Positions 1 through 7,326 of a stretch of DNA of 10,615 nt are shown piece by piece. Positions within the stretch are counted from its first letter, which is position 1. Every line of letters starts with the position of its first letter. The stretch covers positions 1-10,615 of the forward strand of contig JALHHH010000087.1 of the NCBI GenBank assembly GCA_022837485.1. Direction: 5' to 3'. Both the position numbers and the translations under genes were made by a program. Below the pieces are notes generated by a model, which was given only the letters and a program-made list of their open reading frames with translations, did no database searches and was not told the DNA's origin. The DNA is from Bacteroidales bacterium (GTDB taxonomy: Bacteria > Bacteroidota > Bacteroidia > Bacteroidales > Lentimicrobiaceae).

Positions 1-42
1 CCCGGAAACATCGTCCCTCGTCCCCTGATCAATATGAAAAGC
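1..42. repeat. 42-bp direct repeat, copy 1
   Basis: This copy matches 184-225 without gaps at an offset of 183 bp, with 37 of 42 positions identical by eye (differences at 18, 29, 30, 31 and 33). It begins CCCGGAAACATCGTCCC and ends ATGAAAAGC. Inside it the motif CGTC recurs at a 7-bp step, the same period as the array that follows. The shared ATG and the small frame opened by it are not evidence of a gene, because the encoded peptide is just translated repeat. Confidence 0.85.
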
Positions 43-75
43 CCAACTTCCCAGACACCAAATGCTCCTTATTCT

Positions 76-131
76 GCAATCCGCATTTCGCAATCCGCAA
101 TCCGCAATCCGCACTCCACAATCCGCACTCC
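76..131. repeat. Heptanucleotide tandem array (GCAATCC-type)
   Basis: Eight consecutive 7-bp units fill this interval: GCAATCC at 76, a degenerate GCATTTC at 83, GCAATCC at 90, 97 and 104, GCACTCC at 111, ACAATCC at 118 and GCACTCC at 125. A looser TTGTC/CCGTC series at 7-8 bp spacing continues to about 161. Short tandem heptamers like this are known from intergenic DNA of several bacteria, where they arise by slippage. No function can be read from the sequence. It lies between the two 42-bp direct repeats. Confidence 0.85.
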
Positions 132-183
132 CCTTGTCCCCCGTCTCCCCGTCGCCTTGTCCGTTGCTATTAAAATCGATTAT

Positions 184-225
184 CCCGGAAACATCGTCCC
201 CCGTCCCCTGACACACATGAAAAGC
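184..225. repeat. 42-bp direct repeat, copy 2
   Basis: Second copy of the 42-bp repeat at 1-42. The pair brackets the heptamer array and the C-rich 7-8 bp series, so 1-225 looks like one composite low-complexity intergenic block. No terminal inverted repeats or target-site duplication were found that would make it a classical insertion element. Confidence 0.85.
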
Positions 226-504
226 ATAAAACCCGTCCTGCCGGCATTTTTACGCAATAGCATAGTTTCTCCTGACAAATTCCATTCATCACTCCATTTT
301 TTTTCATTTTTCCAAATTATCCGGCAAATGCACCAGCAATGCTCTTTTTAACGTGTAAAAAATTATTTTACATTACCGGGCAATCCGCTTCGTACAGTCC
401 TGAAAAGATTGCAAAAATGTACATAAATATGCCATTATATTATTGTATTCGTGTATGTTATATCATTTTTGCCGCCTGTAATGCTGCCGACAGGGAAAAT
501 ACCG

Positions 505-521
505 TGTAAACAATGTTTACA
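505..521. promoter_or_regulatory. Perfect 7-bp palindrome, operator- or hairpin-like
   Basis: TGTAAAC-AAT-GTTTACA is an exact inverted repeat with a 3-base centre. It could be a binding site for a dimeric repressor. It could also be the stem of a terminator-like hairpin on the plus strand: ACCG at 501-504 can pair with CGGT at 528-531 and a T-run begins at 531, although the unpaired bases at 522-527 make a poor terminator. No neighbouring regulator gene is visible, so the protein partner is unknown. Confidence 0.45.
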
Positions 522-710
522 GGCAATCGGTTTTTTATATATTTCTACATCATATTATAAATACTCTTTTGTTTCTAAATCGCTTAATTATCAGTGTCTC
601 AACTGCAAAATACGTGTTTTTACTACCAAAATTTCCTGATTTTTTGTATTACTTTTACACTTGAAAGAGATAAACAATCATTCCAGCTGCAAGGATGCAT
701 TTTCATCCGG

Positions 711-752
711 TGTTCTTTCCGCGAAAGCGGGCGTTTGGGAGAGCGCAGAACA
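711..752 (+). other. Inverted repeat enclosing a GAAA-loop hairpin
   Basis: TGTTCT at 711-716 is exactly complementary to AGAACA at 747-752. Between them CCGC-GAAA-GCGG (719-730) forms a 4-bp stem with a GNRA-type GAAA tetraloop, a stable RNA fold. The same 12-base hairpin recurs at 960-971. This is consistent with a structured transcript or a dispersed repeat remnant, but no RNA family was recognised. Confidence 0.35.
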
Positions 753-860
753 TCAAAATCGCAAACGGAATCGAAGGGTTGGGAAATACATAATGAACAT
801 CCACCGGGGAAGTTAGCCATCAGCGGCAACGTTTGATGGATTGTTTCATCCTTAATCTAC

Positions 861-884
861 GTATATTTTGGGGGCAAAATATAC
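861..884. promoter_or_regulatory. Perfect 10-bp stem, 4-base loop palindrome
   Basis: GTATATTTTG (861-870) and CAAAATATAC (875-884) are exact reverse complements separated by GGGG. The stem is long enough to be unlikely by chance in this interval. There is no following T-run on the plus strand, so it is not an obvious terminator. It could be an operator or the first stem of the structured segment that follows. Confidence 0.5.
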
Positions 885-895
885 CCATTCCTACA

Positions 896-1066
896 GGATC
901 GATATACAGATCCCAAACTGGCCGGCTCGTTACCCGGCCTCGCTGACAGGGTCGCTGTCCCGCGAAAGCGGTGCGCTTACCTTCTCAGGAGTTGTAAAGA
1001 ACAACACCGCAACCAGGTGCAGGCTCAGTTCCCCGATCCGGGAATTCGACAGCAGGCTCCTGGTTG
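896..1066 (+). other. Cluster of small perfect hairpins, candidate structured leader
   Basis: Exact inverted repeats follow each other closely: GGATC 896-900 with GATCC 909-913; GGCCGG 920-925 with CCGGCC 934-939; GACAG 945-949 with CTGTC 955-959; CCGC-GAAA-GCGG 960-971; and CAACCAGG 1010-1017 with CCTGGTTG 1059-1066. The last encloses TTCCC/GGGAA around 1029-1044. AAGCG 966-970 can instead pair with CGCTT 974-978, which would break the GAAA hairpin, so two alternative folds are possible. No known riboswitch or ncRNA family was recognised, and its direction of transcription is assumed from the downstream gene about 250 bp away. Confidence 0.3.
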
Positions 1067-1311
1067 TTACGTTTTGCCCCCTCCCCGCTTTTTATACCGA
1101 TTTCACACACAACAGCACAAATCTCAGGTACGCCCCGGATTCCGCACACACACCGAAAAACCGGACCGAACCTTATTCGCTAACACACACACTGCTATGA
1201 ACATCTCTACACCGATTTCTGCCCAGACAACCGCAGGCGGCCGCCCCCGCCCTCTGCAGTTTATGCGCCGGTGTTCCGAATGCAAACGGCAGCACCGAAA
1301 CTGAACTGCAT

Positions 1312-1491
1312 TTGAATACGCAACGCAGAGGTAACATAGCCCACGGAGGGCATACGACGGAATCCATATTCCTGCAGCCGGCTCACAGCCCGGCTCCGTC
1401 GCCTGCACCAGCACACCGCCGGAGCATACGTATTTTCCGCACCCCTGCCCTTCTGCTTGCCTTCCTGCTTATTGCCCTGTTTGCCAATGCC
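1312..1491 (+). other. Signal peptide with unusually long N-terminal extension
   Basis: From the TTG start there are about 35 polar residues rich in His, Ser, Pro and Ala before a typical signal sequence: basic segment RRSIRIFR, core ALLLAFLLIALF, and small-residue cleavage site ANA followed by QQ. An N-terminal tail this long is atypical, suggesting that true translation begins later at a non-ATG codon or that the original start has been altered. Confidence 0.6.
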
Positions 1492-4400
1492 CAGCAACCC
1501 ATTACCCTGCAATGGCCCCTTACCTCCCCCACCGATACGGCCATCCCCACTCCCCATGCCACTCTCACCTTCTCTGCCGGCAAAGGCGTTGATTCGCTGC
1601 GCTTTAGCGATTCTTTCGGCGTGATGGCCAACGGCTGGAACACCGACAACCAGGACCCTGAAGCTTACTTCGAGTACACCCTTACTCCCGCCCCCGGTAC
1701 CAGCCTTGAAATCAACCGGCTGAACTTTGAAGTAAGCCTGAGCCGCGTGAATATGCGCACCTCGGTGCAGTACTCCTACGACGGCTTCCGCATGCAGAAA
1801 ACCCAGATCGGCCACACCATCTACGTTGCCACCCATGAGCCCCGCAACCTGCCCGTAAAAACCAGCCTCCGGGTTACCTACCCCCAGACCCTGAGCATCC
1901 GCATCTACGGCTGGAGCACCGTGGATTACCTGGTGGACTTCCATAACCGCAATGTGGTGTTCGAAGGGCTGGTGTACGGCAAAGACCTGCTGGCCAAAAC
2001 CACCGTGGAAACCCCTGCCGAACCTGAAGTACAGGAACTTCCGGTCCCTGAACCTGAAGAACAGCCGGTAGTCGGCCCCGTACCCGATCCGCTGGCCGCT
2101 ATGGCAGTAATGCCGCCGGGGGATACGGTGGGGGGAGATAATAATCTGGTGAAGGCTCCGATGGGGAGTGTGACATACAACACGCCGGGCACGTATACAT
2201 GGATTTGCCCTCCGGGGGTAACCAGTGTAACGGTAGAATGCTGGGGAGGTGGTGGTGGTTGCGGAACCACGGGATCTAACGCTGGAGGTGGGGCTGGTGG
2301 TGGAGCATATGCCAGAAGGATCCTTACAGTAACTCCAGGCAACTCCTATAACGTGGTTGTTGGAGAAGGAGGGGGAATTGCATCGAATGGTGGCAATTCG
2401 GATTTTGGTACAGGGCCATTAGTAAGAGGCGCGGGTGGCACTAGGGGTAGCGATAGCCCTGGAGCGGGAGGAACAATCGCCAACAGTATTGGAGATGTAA
2501 GATATGCAGGTGGAAGTGGTGGGACCAGATATGACGCTGGAAATGCTGGAGGAGGTGGAGGTGGATCGGGAATACCAACAGGAAATGGAGGAAATGGAGG
2601 CAATGCATCAGGCAATACCGGAGGAATTGGTGGCGTGGGACAAGGCAATGGTGGTAATGGAGGGAACAGGTATTATTCGGGTATTGCAGGAAGCTCACCT
2701 GGAGGAGGTGGTGGTGGTCGTGGCTATAACGGGGGAGCTAGTGGCACTGGAGCAGATGGCCAGGTAATTATCAACTGGGACACTCCGCCGGGCTATTGCG
2801 AAGGGAATGCAATCTCTGTTATATATGAGACAGGAGTTCAAAATCCTAATGACGCAATTGGAGCACCTGATAATCAGGGGGCCAATTTAAATGAAAGAAC
2901 AGACGTATTGGATCTTGATTTAACAGGTGGTGATTTATTAACATCTGGAGGTAGTTTAATTGTTCGTTGGGGGCGATTTTATAACAACTCAGCAAATATT
3001 ACTGTTCAATTCTCGACTGATAACATTACATGGACTGCTCCGTTAACCTACACATTAGGATCTAATGCTGGATGGTTAAATCAAAATATTACATTTAATA
3101 TAAACACCAGATATATACGCTTTGGAAAAACAAGTACTAATGAACGAACTGTATCAGTAGATGCCATTTCCTACAATACCCCCTGCACTCCACCATGTAC
3201 AAACCCAGTAATTACAAGCCAACCTGTAAACAGAGTAATTTGTGCCGGACAAAATACAAGCTTCTCTGTAACTGCAACAGGTACAGCACTAACCTACCAA
3301 TGGCAGGTAAACACTGGAGCGGGTTGGAATAATATTACCAATGGAGGGGTTTATTCAAATGCAACTACTGCAACGCTTAATCTTACCAGTGTATCTGGAG
3401 CATACAACGGTTATCAGTATCGTTGTATAGTTTCTTCGCAAGGTTGTAATACAACCTCAAATGAAGTTACACTCATTGTAAACCCGCTGTCCGTTCCACC
3501 AACATCAATTTCCGGAACAACAACTATATGTGCCGGCTCTTCTACTGTTTTAACTGCTGAAGGAGGCATGGTAGCTTATTATCCATTTACTTCTAATGTT
3601 AATGATTATTCAGGGAATGGATTGAATTTAAGTGGTTCTGGAGGATCTTTTATTGATGGAGGAATTCAACTTTCAAACTCATCTTCATATACCTCAATAT
3701 CAACTGCTATTTTAAATACTGATAGATACACCATTTCATTTGACATGAAATATACTTCGGCACCTGATGGTAGCTGGCGTAAAATATTTGGTTATGCTCC
3801 GGCAGGAACCGATAGAAGTCCTGGCATATGGAGATATCCCAATGACATGAGATTACATTGGAGACACGACCCTGGAAATACGGGACTTGGTGAAGCTTTC
3901 AATTTTACTATTAATCAATGGTATAGGGTAGTTGGCGAAAAGAATGGTTCAACATTATCAATTTACATTGATGGAGTTTTGGTTGAGCAAGGAACTGTCG
4001 CTAATCCTAAGACCCCTGGAGCGGCACCTTTATGGTTTGGTGGAGCTAATATAACATTGAAAGAATTTAAAATTTACAACAGTAATTTATTGTGGTACAC
4101 TGGTAGTTGCGGAGGTACTTTGGTTGGTTCAGGGCCTAGTATTACAGTTTCTCCTGCAGTAACAACTACTTATTATGTCCGTGCCGAAGGAATATGCAAT
4201 ACAACAACTTGTGTTTCGGCAACAGTTACTGTAAATGCGCCGACTGTCACTCCAACAGCAAATGCAGGCACCAATGCCCAATGCACACAAATCACTGCCA
4301 ACTGGACTGCTGCTGCAAATGCAACCGGATATTACCTTGATGTTTCAACGGACAACTTTACAACTTTCGTTGCGGGTTATAACAATCTGAATGTTAACAA

Positions 4401-7326
4401 TGTAACTACCTACAACGTAACCGGGTTGACGGCCGGGACAACTTATTATTACCGTGTTAGAGCTTATAATACTTGTGGGACAAGTAGCAACTCTGGCACA
4501 ATTACCTACGCCACATTACCCGGCGCGCCGGCAGTTCCCGGAGCTATCAGCGGGCTTGCGTTTCAATGCCCTAATGTAGCAGGGCAGATCTATAGTATTA
4601 CAAATGTGCCCAACGCGACAACATACACATGGGTTGTACCGACAGGTTGGGCAATTACCGCAGGTAACGGAACCAATTCTATTACAGTAACAACCGGTGC
4701 AGCTGGACAGAATGGCAATATTACTGTAACCGCCGGTAATACGTGCGGAACCAGTTCAGCATCCACATTGGCTGCAACTGTTCAGTCTTTACCCGCTCAG
4801 CCCGGCCCCATCCAACCGGCAACGGCAGAGGTCTGCCAGAACAGCATTCATAATTTCGTCGTTATGCCTCCTCCCCCTGCAGGAGTTACTTACACCTGGT
4901 CATTCCCGGGGGCAACCTTCCTGAGCGGACAAGGAACCAATGTGGTGTCTATCAGATTTGGCAACCAATCCGGAACGCTTACCGTCACCCCGTCCAACTC
5001 CTGTGGGAATGGCCCTGCAAGCTCCATGGCCATCAGCGTAAGTACATCCACACCAGCGCTGCCGGGTGAAATTGCAGGTGTAATAGCGCCCTGTATCGGT
5101 TCAACCAAAACCTATTCGATACCTGATCTTGGTTATCTGTATTCCTGGACAGTTCCCTCTGGCTGGACCATTACAGCCGGACAGGGCACAAGTTCAATCA
5201 CAGTAACCGTTGGTGCAACAACAGGGAATATATCAGTGGTAGCCGGCAATGCCTGCGGTGGCAGCGCACCCAGAAACCTGGCAGTAACTCCTCAGGCAAC
5301 AGTTCCTGACCAGCCTTCGGAAATCGCCGGCACCAGCCCTGTCTGCGCAGGATCAACCCAAACTTATTCGGTAATAGCTGTACCTTTTGTGGTTTACGAT
5401 TGGTCGGTGCCGGCCGGATGGACGCTCGTTAGCGGGCAAGGTACCAACTCAGCTACCTATACAATAGGAGGCAGTTCGGGAACAATAACTGTAACGCCTT
5501 CAAACGATTGCGGCACCGGAGCCCCGCGTTCACGCAGTATTGTTGTGGATGTGGCCCCGCCAGCTACCACTTCTTCCATCAGCGGAAATACCAACCCTTG
5601 CGAAAACAGCACGCAAACTTACAGCGTAACAAACATCAGTGGCATTACCTATACCTGGAACGTCCCTGCTGACTGGACCATTGAATCCGGACAGGGCAGC
5701 AATGAAATAGAAGTAACGGTAGGCGCCATTTCGGGAAACATTTCAGTTATCCCCTCAAACGGATGCGGCAACGGGCCATCCACAACCCTGCCGGTAAATG
5801 TATTTCTGCTGCCCGCATCAGCCGGTGCAATCAGCGGTGATATTCTTTTCTGCGAAGGAACGACACACACCTACAGTGTAGTGAATACTGCCGGCGTAAC
5901 TTACCAGTGGACGGTTCCGGCAGGATGGACCATCAACTCAGGACAAGGAACCAATTCAATAAATACAACCTCCGGTGTGAACTCCGGAAATGTTCAGGTA
6001 GTCCCTCAAAATGCATGTGGCAACGGCCCTCCGAGTTTACTGGCTGTTACGGTTAATCCATTGCCTGCCGCCATCACCGGTCCTGATGGCGCCATATGCA
6101 GTGGGGCGAGCATTATAATCGGAGCAACAGGTGTTGCAGGGAATACCTATTTGTGGACAGCGAATCCGTCAGGTGAAATATTTGACTTTACAAGTTCTCA
6201 CCCCCTTGTTTCGCCATATTATACAACAACATATACCCTGGTTGAAACCAACACCGTAACCGGATGCAGCAACAGCAACAGTGTTACAATAGTCGCCAAC
6301 CAGGTGATCAGCCTGACTGTAACTCCGTCGGAGCAAACCATCTGTTCGGGTGATAACACCAACATTACCATCACCAGCAATATTTCCGGTACAGTTTTTA
6401 CGTGGGAACCAACACTGACAGTTGGAAATCCGGCAACCACAACCGGTTATTCAGACGGAACAGGCCCGCTGATCAATCAAATTATCAGCAATGTTTCCGG
6501 AGCTGCATCTTCGATTAGTTATCTGATTAAGGCGACTGCCGATGAGTGTGAAAACAGGGATTTTACAGCCGTTGTACACATTAACCCCGAACCGGTTGTC
6601 AACAATCAGTCAGCCACTTTGTGCAGCGATATTCCCAGCGGAATTACACTGGGAAATTCCACCAACGGAGTGCCTATAGTATCGTATACCATCGAATCCA
6701 TCAATGCCAACGGCCTGACTGCTTCGGCGGGCAATCCGCTGACCGGCGCCGGATTCGGAGCGAATGAAATTTCGGACGATGCCTGGACCAATACGACCAC
6801 CAATCCGGTAAATGTAATTTATACCATTCGCCCCATCAGCAGCGCCAATTGCGCGGGGGATGCATTTAGTGTAACAATGACCATAAATCCTGAACCTCAG
6901 GTAACCAATCCCACGGCTTATGAAATCTGCAGTGGAGGCAGCACGGGAATCACGCTTACATCAACCATCCCTTCCTCATTCCAATGGACGATCGATAATA
7001 TAACCGGAGGAATTACCGGGGCGACACCGGGCAGCGGATCAAGTATCAACCAGACGCTAACCAATCCAAGCAATTCACTTCCGGGATCGGTCGAATACAT
7101 CGTTACGCCGCGTTCAACTTCAGGCACCTGCTTTGGCAATCCTGTTACAATTACAGTTACAGTCAATCCCGGCCCGGTGGTCACCAACGCGCCAACTTTG
7201 AGGATTTGCTCAGGCTCATCTACCGAGGAATTACAGGGGCATCCGCAGGTTCCGGAGCAAACATTAACCAGGTGCTTACCAATCCAGGCAACGCCAGCTC
7301 AGGTACCGTTGAATACAGGGTGGTAG
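1312..7326 (+). CDS. Giant secreted multi-domain adhesin-like protein, frameshifted 5' part
   Basis: A 2,004-codon frame. It opens with a Sec signal peptide (Arg-rich n-region near residues 36-43, hydrophobic core 46-58, likely cleavage after ANA at 60), then a beta-rich N-terminal domain (61-227), a Pro/Glu linker (228-283), a Gly-rich domain (284-490) and a discoidin-like domain (496-624). Next come an Ig-like domain (629-723), an Ig-like domain split by a nested LamG (731-975), Fn3 (979-1070), six PKD-like units (1073-1583), an Ig-like domain (1584-1663) and a second PKD-like family (1665 onward). The role is inferred: extracellular adhesion or glycan binding on a repeat stalk. The last 33 residues are out of frame, because homology moves to frame 3 at about 7225. 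The start is uncertain: no ATG lies between the in-frame stop at 1198 and the signal peptide, so TTG at 1312 is a default, and no Shine-Dalgarno sequence precedes it. Confidence 0.85.
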   Translation: MNTQRRGNIAHGGHTTESIFLQPAHSPAPSPAPAHRRSIRIFRTPALLLAFLLIALFANAQQPITLQWPLTSPTDTAIPTPHATLTFSAGKGVDSLRFSDSFGVMANGWNTDNQDPEAYFEYTLTPAPGTSLEINRLNFEVSLSRVNMRTSVQYSYDGFRMQKTQIGHTIYVATHEPRNLPVKTSLRVTYPQTLSIRIYGWSTVDYLVDFHNRNVVFEGLVYGKDLLAKTTVETPAEPEVQELPVPEPEEQPVVGPVPDPLAAMAVMPPGDTVGGDNNLVKAPMGSVTYNTPGTYTWICPPGVTSVTVECWGGGGGCGTTGSNAGGGAGGGAYARRILTVTPGNSYNVVVGEGGGIASNGGNSDFGTGPLVRGAGGTRGSDSPGAGGTIANSIGDVRYAGGSGGTRYDAGNAGGGGGGSGIPTGNGGNGGNASGNTGGIGGVGQGNGGNGGNRYYSGIAGSSPGGGGGGRGYNGGASGTGADGQVIINWDTPPGYCEGNAISVIYETGVQNPNDAIGAPDNQGANLNERTDVLDLDLTGGDLLTSGGSLIVRWGRFYNNSANITVQFSTDNITWTAPLTYTLGSNAGWLNQNITFNINTRYIRFGKTSTNERTVSVDAISYNTPCTPPCTNPVITSQPVNRVICAGQNTSFSVTATGTALTYQWQVNTGAGWNNITNGGVYSNATTATLNLTSVSGAYNGYQYRCIVSSQGCNTTSNEVTLIVNPLSVPPTSISGTTTICAGSSTVLTAEGGMVAYYPFTSNVNDYSGNGLNLSGSGGSFIDGGIQLSNSSSYTSISTAILNTDRYTISFDMKYTSAPDGSWRKIFGYAPAGTDRSPGIWRYPNDMRLHWRHDPGNTGLGEAFNFTINQWYRVVGEKNGSTLSIYIDGVLVEQGTVANPKTPGAAPLWFGGANITLKEFKIYNSNLLWYTGSCGGTLVGSGPSITVSPAVTTTYYVRAEGICNTTTCVSATVTVNAPTVTPTANAGTNAQCTQITANWTAAANATGYYLDVSTDNFTTFVAGYNNLNVNNVTTYNVTGLTAGTTYYYRVRAYNTCGTSSNSGTITYATLPGAPAVPGAISGLAFQCPNVAGQIYSITNVPNATTYTWVVPTGWAITAGNGTNSITVTTGAAGQNGNITVTAGNTCGTSSASTLAATVQSLPAQPGPIQPATAEVCQNSIHNFVVMPPPPAGVTYTWSFPGATFLSGQGTNVVSIRFGNQSGTLTVTPSNSCGNGPASSMAISVSTSTPALPGEIAGVIAPCIGSTKTYSIPDLGYLYSWTVPSGWTITAGQGTSSITVTVGATTGNISVVAGNACGGSAPRNLAVTPQATVPDQPSEIAGTSPVCAGSTQTYSVIAVPFVVYDWSVPAGWTLVSGQGTNSATYTIGGSSGTITVTPSNDCGTGAPRSRSIVVDVAPPATTSSISGNTNPCENSTQTYSVTNISGITYTWNVPADWTIESGQGSNEIEVTVGAISGNISVIPSNGCGNGPSTTLPVNVFLLPASAGAISGDILFCEGTTHTYSVVNTAGVTYQWTVPAGWTINSGQGTNSINTTSGVNSGNVQVVPQNACGNGPPSLLAVTVNPLPAAITGPDGAICSGASIIIGATGVAGNTYLWTANPSGEIFDFTSSHPLVSPYYTTTYTLVETNTVTGCSNSNSVTIVANQVISLTVTPSEQTICSGDNTNITITSNISGTVFTWEPTLTVGNPATTTGYSDGTGPLINQIISNVSGAASSISYLIKATADECENRDFTAVVHINPEPVVNNQSATLCSDIPSGITLGNSTNGVPIVSYTIESINANGLTASAGNPLTGAGFGANEISDDAWTNTTTNPVNVIYTIRPISSANCAGDAFSVTMTINPEPQVTNPTAYEICSGGSTGITLTSTIPSSFQWTIDNITGGITGATPGSGSSINQTLTNPSNSLPGSVEYIVTPRSTSGTCFGNPVTITVTVNPGPVVTNAPTLRICSGSSTEELQGHPQVPEQTLTRCLPIQATPAQVPLNTGW
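2161..2790 (+). other. Gly-rich domain (about residues 284-490)
   Basis: The segment begins with a TPGTYTW element and PPGVTSVTVECWGGGGG, the conserved opening of the bacterial glycine-rich domain seen in secreted Bacteroidota proteins. It continues with many GG, GGNGG and GGGGG runs and closes with GADGQVIINW, the usual final strand. At DNA level it is dominated by GGN codons. Glycine runs of this kind can pack as polyglycine-II helices in phage tail fibres and insect antifreeze proteins; that fold here is only a hypothesis. Confidence 0.75.
3568..4080 (+). other. LamG/concanavalin-like domain nested in an Ig-like domain
   Basis: Residues 753-923 start MVAYYPFTSNVNDYSGNGLN, the hallmark of LamG-type jelly-rolls, and continue with TISFDMKY, NQWYRVVGEKNG, LSIYIDGVLV and a final LKEFKIYN strand. 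The flanks belong together as one Ig-like domain: ISGTTTICAGSSTVLTAEGG before it, and LLWYTGSCGG and ITVSPAVTTTYYVRAEG after it. The domain is therefore inserted in a loop of its host. Likely ligand class is carbohydrate or another polymer, by family. The DNA is clearly AT-richer than the neighbouring repeats. Confidence 0.75.
4528..6060 (+). repeat. Six tandem PKD-like units
   Basis: Six protein repeats of about 81-89 residues, with the ISG or equivalent motif at residues 1079, 1168, 1254, 1338, 1423 and 1507. The consensus reads ISG, a Cys, YSV, a YxW strand, PaGWtI, GqGtnsI, sGnisV, NxCGxGp, then a proline-rich joint. Units have diverged at DNA level, so the array is old compared with the HYR-like array at the right edge. 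Such units usually form a stiff extracellular stalk. The paired Cys in each unit (after ISG and in NxCG) may form a disulfide. Confidence 0.8.
6304..7224 (+). repeat. Second PKD-like repeat family, units A-D
   Basis: Units start near 6304, 6583, 6886 and 7165, each introduced by an NPxPxV-type joint followed by ICSG or a related Cys motif. Units C and D share ICSGgST, NITGGITG or GITGA, GSGxxINQxLTNP and GxVEYxVxPxS. Unit D is broken: its coding frame is lost just after ICSGSST and resumes at GITGASAGSG in frame 3. This family is common in very long Bacteroidota surface proteins. Confidence 0.7.
7222..7229 (+). other. Frameshift and apparent internal deletion in PKD-like unit D
   Basis: Aligning this unit to unit C at DNA level, ACCGGAGGAATTACC at 7003-7017 corresponds to ACCG-AGGAATTACA at 7222-7235: one G is missing. 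About 60 bp present in unit C between its two ACSGGA motifs (6943-6948 and 7003-7008) are also absent here, so about 61 bp are lost in total. Frame 1 then runs to a stop at 7324-7326 while frame 3 carries the continuing homology. No slippery heptamer typical of programmed -1 frameshifting is present at the junction. Confidence 0.75.

Larger units (their letters stand above)
226..1311. other. Long leader region without a supported gene
   Basis: About 1.1 kb upstream of the giant gene. Short open frames exist on both strands, but their translations show no domain, no plausible signal peptide and no consistent codon use, and composition drifts from very AT-rich (about 240-660) to GC-rich (after about 900). 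What it does hold is a palindrome at 505-521, a branched inverted repeat at 711-752, a 10-bp-stem palindrome at 861-884, a cluster of small hairpins to 1066, and CA-rich runs around 1100-1195. No convincing Bacteroidota promoter (TTTG plus TAnnTTTG at the right spacing) was found. The region may include a long 5' untranslated leader, decayed sequence, or both. Confidence 0.6.

Noticed and set aside
76..131. Possible CRISPR array
   Set aside because: The units are 7 bp with no spacers; this is a simple tandem repeat, and no cas-like gene is in the window.
34..351. 105-codon plus-strand open frame over the left repeats
   Set aside because: Its first half is the translation of the 42-bp repeats and heptamer array, and the rest is AT-rich with no coding character.
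623..829. 68-codon minus-strand open frame in the leader
   Set aside because: There is no domain, no conserved pattern and no supporting start signal. It overlaps the 711-752 inverted repeat.
832..870. Possible Bacteroidota promoter (TTTG at 832-835, TATATTTTG at 862-870)
   Set aside because: The -7 motif spacing is off by one base, the gap between the boxes is too long, and the second element is fully explained by the 861-884 palindrome.
868..1200. 110-codon plus-strand open frame in the leader
   Set aside because: It runs through the hairpin cluster, its peptide has no recognisable domain or secretion signal, and the DNA pattern is explained better by inverted repeats than by coding.
1261..1944. 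227-codon minus-strand open frame opposite the 5' end of the giant gene
   Set aside because: It lies opposite a GC-rich coding stretch that has a clear signal peptide and beta-rich domain on the plus strand. Its translation is low-complexity Gly/Ala/Val with no domain, typical of an antisense shadow.
2504..2767. 87-codon Glu-rich plus-strand open frame
   Set aside because: It is an out-of-phase reading of the GGN-rich Gly domain, which turns into GAG/GTG-rich codons; it is not a gene.
7220..7245. Programmed -1 ribosomal frameshift
   Set aside because: No X-XXY-YYZ slippery sequence is present in the right phase, and comparison with the neighbouring repeat shows a base missing in the DNA together with a deletion of about 60 bp.
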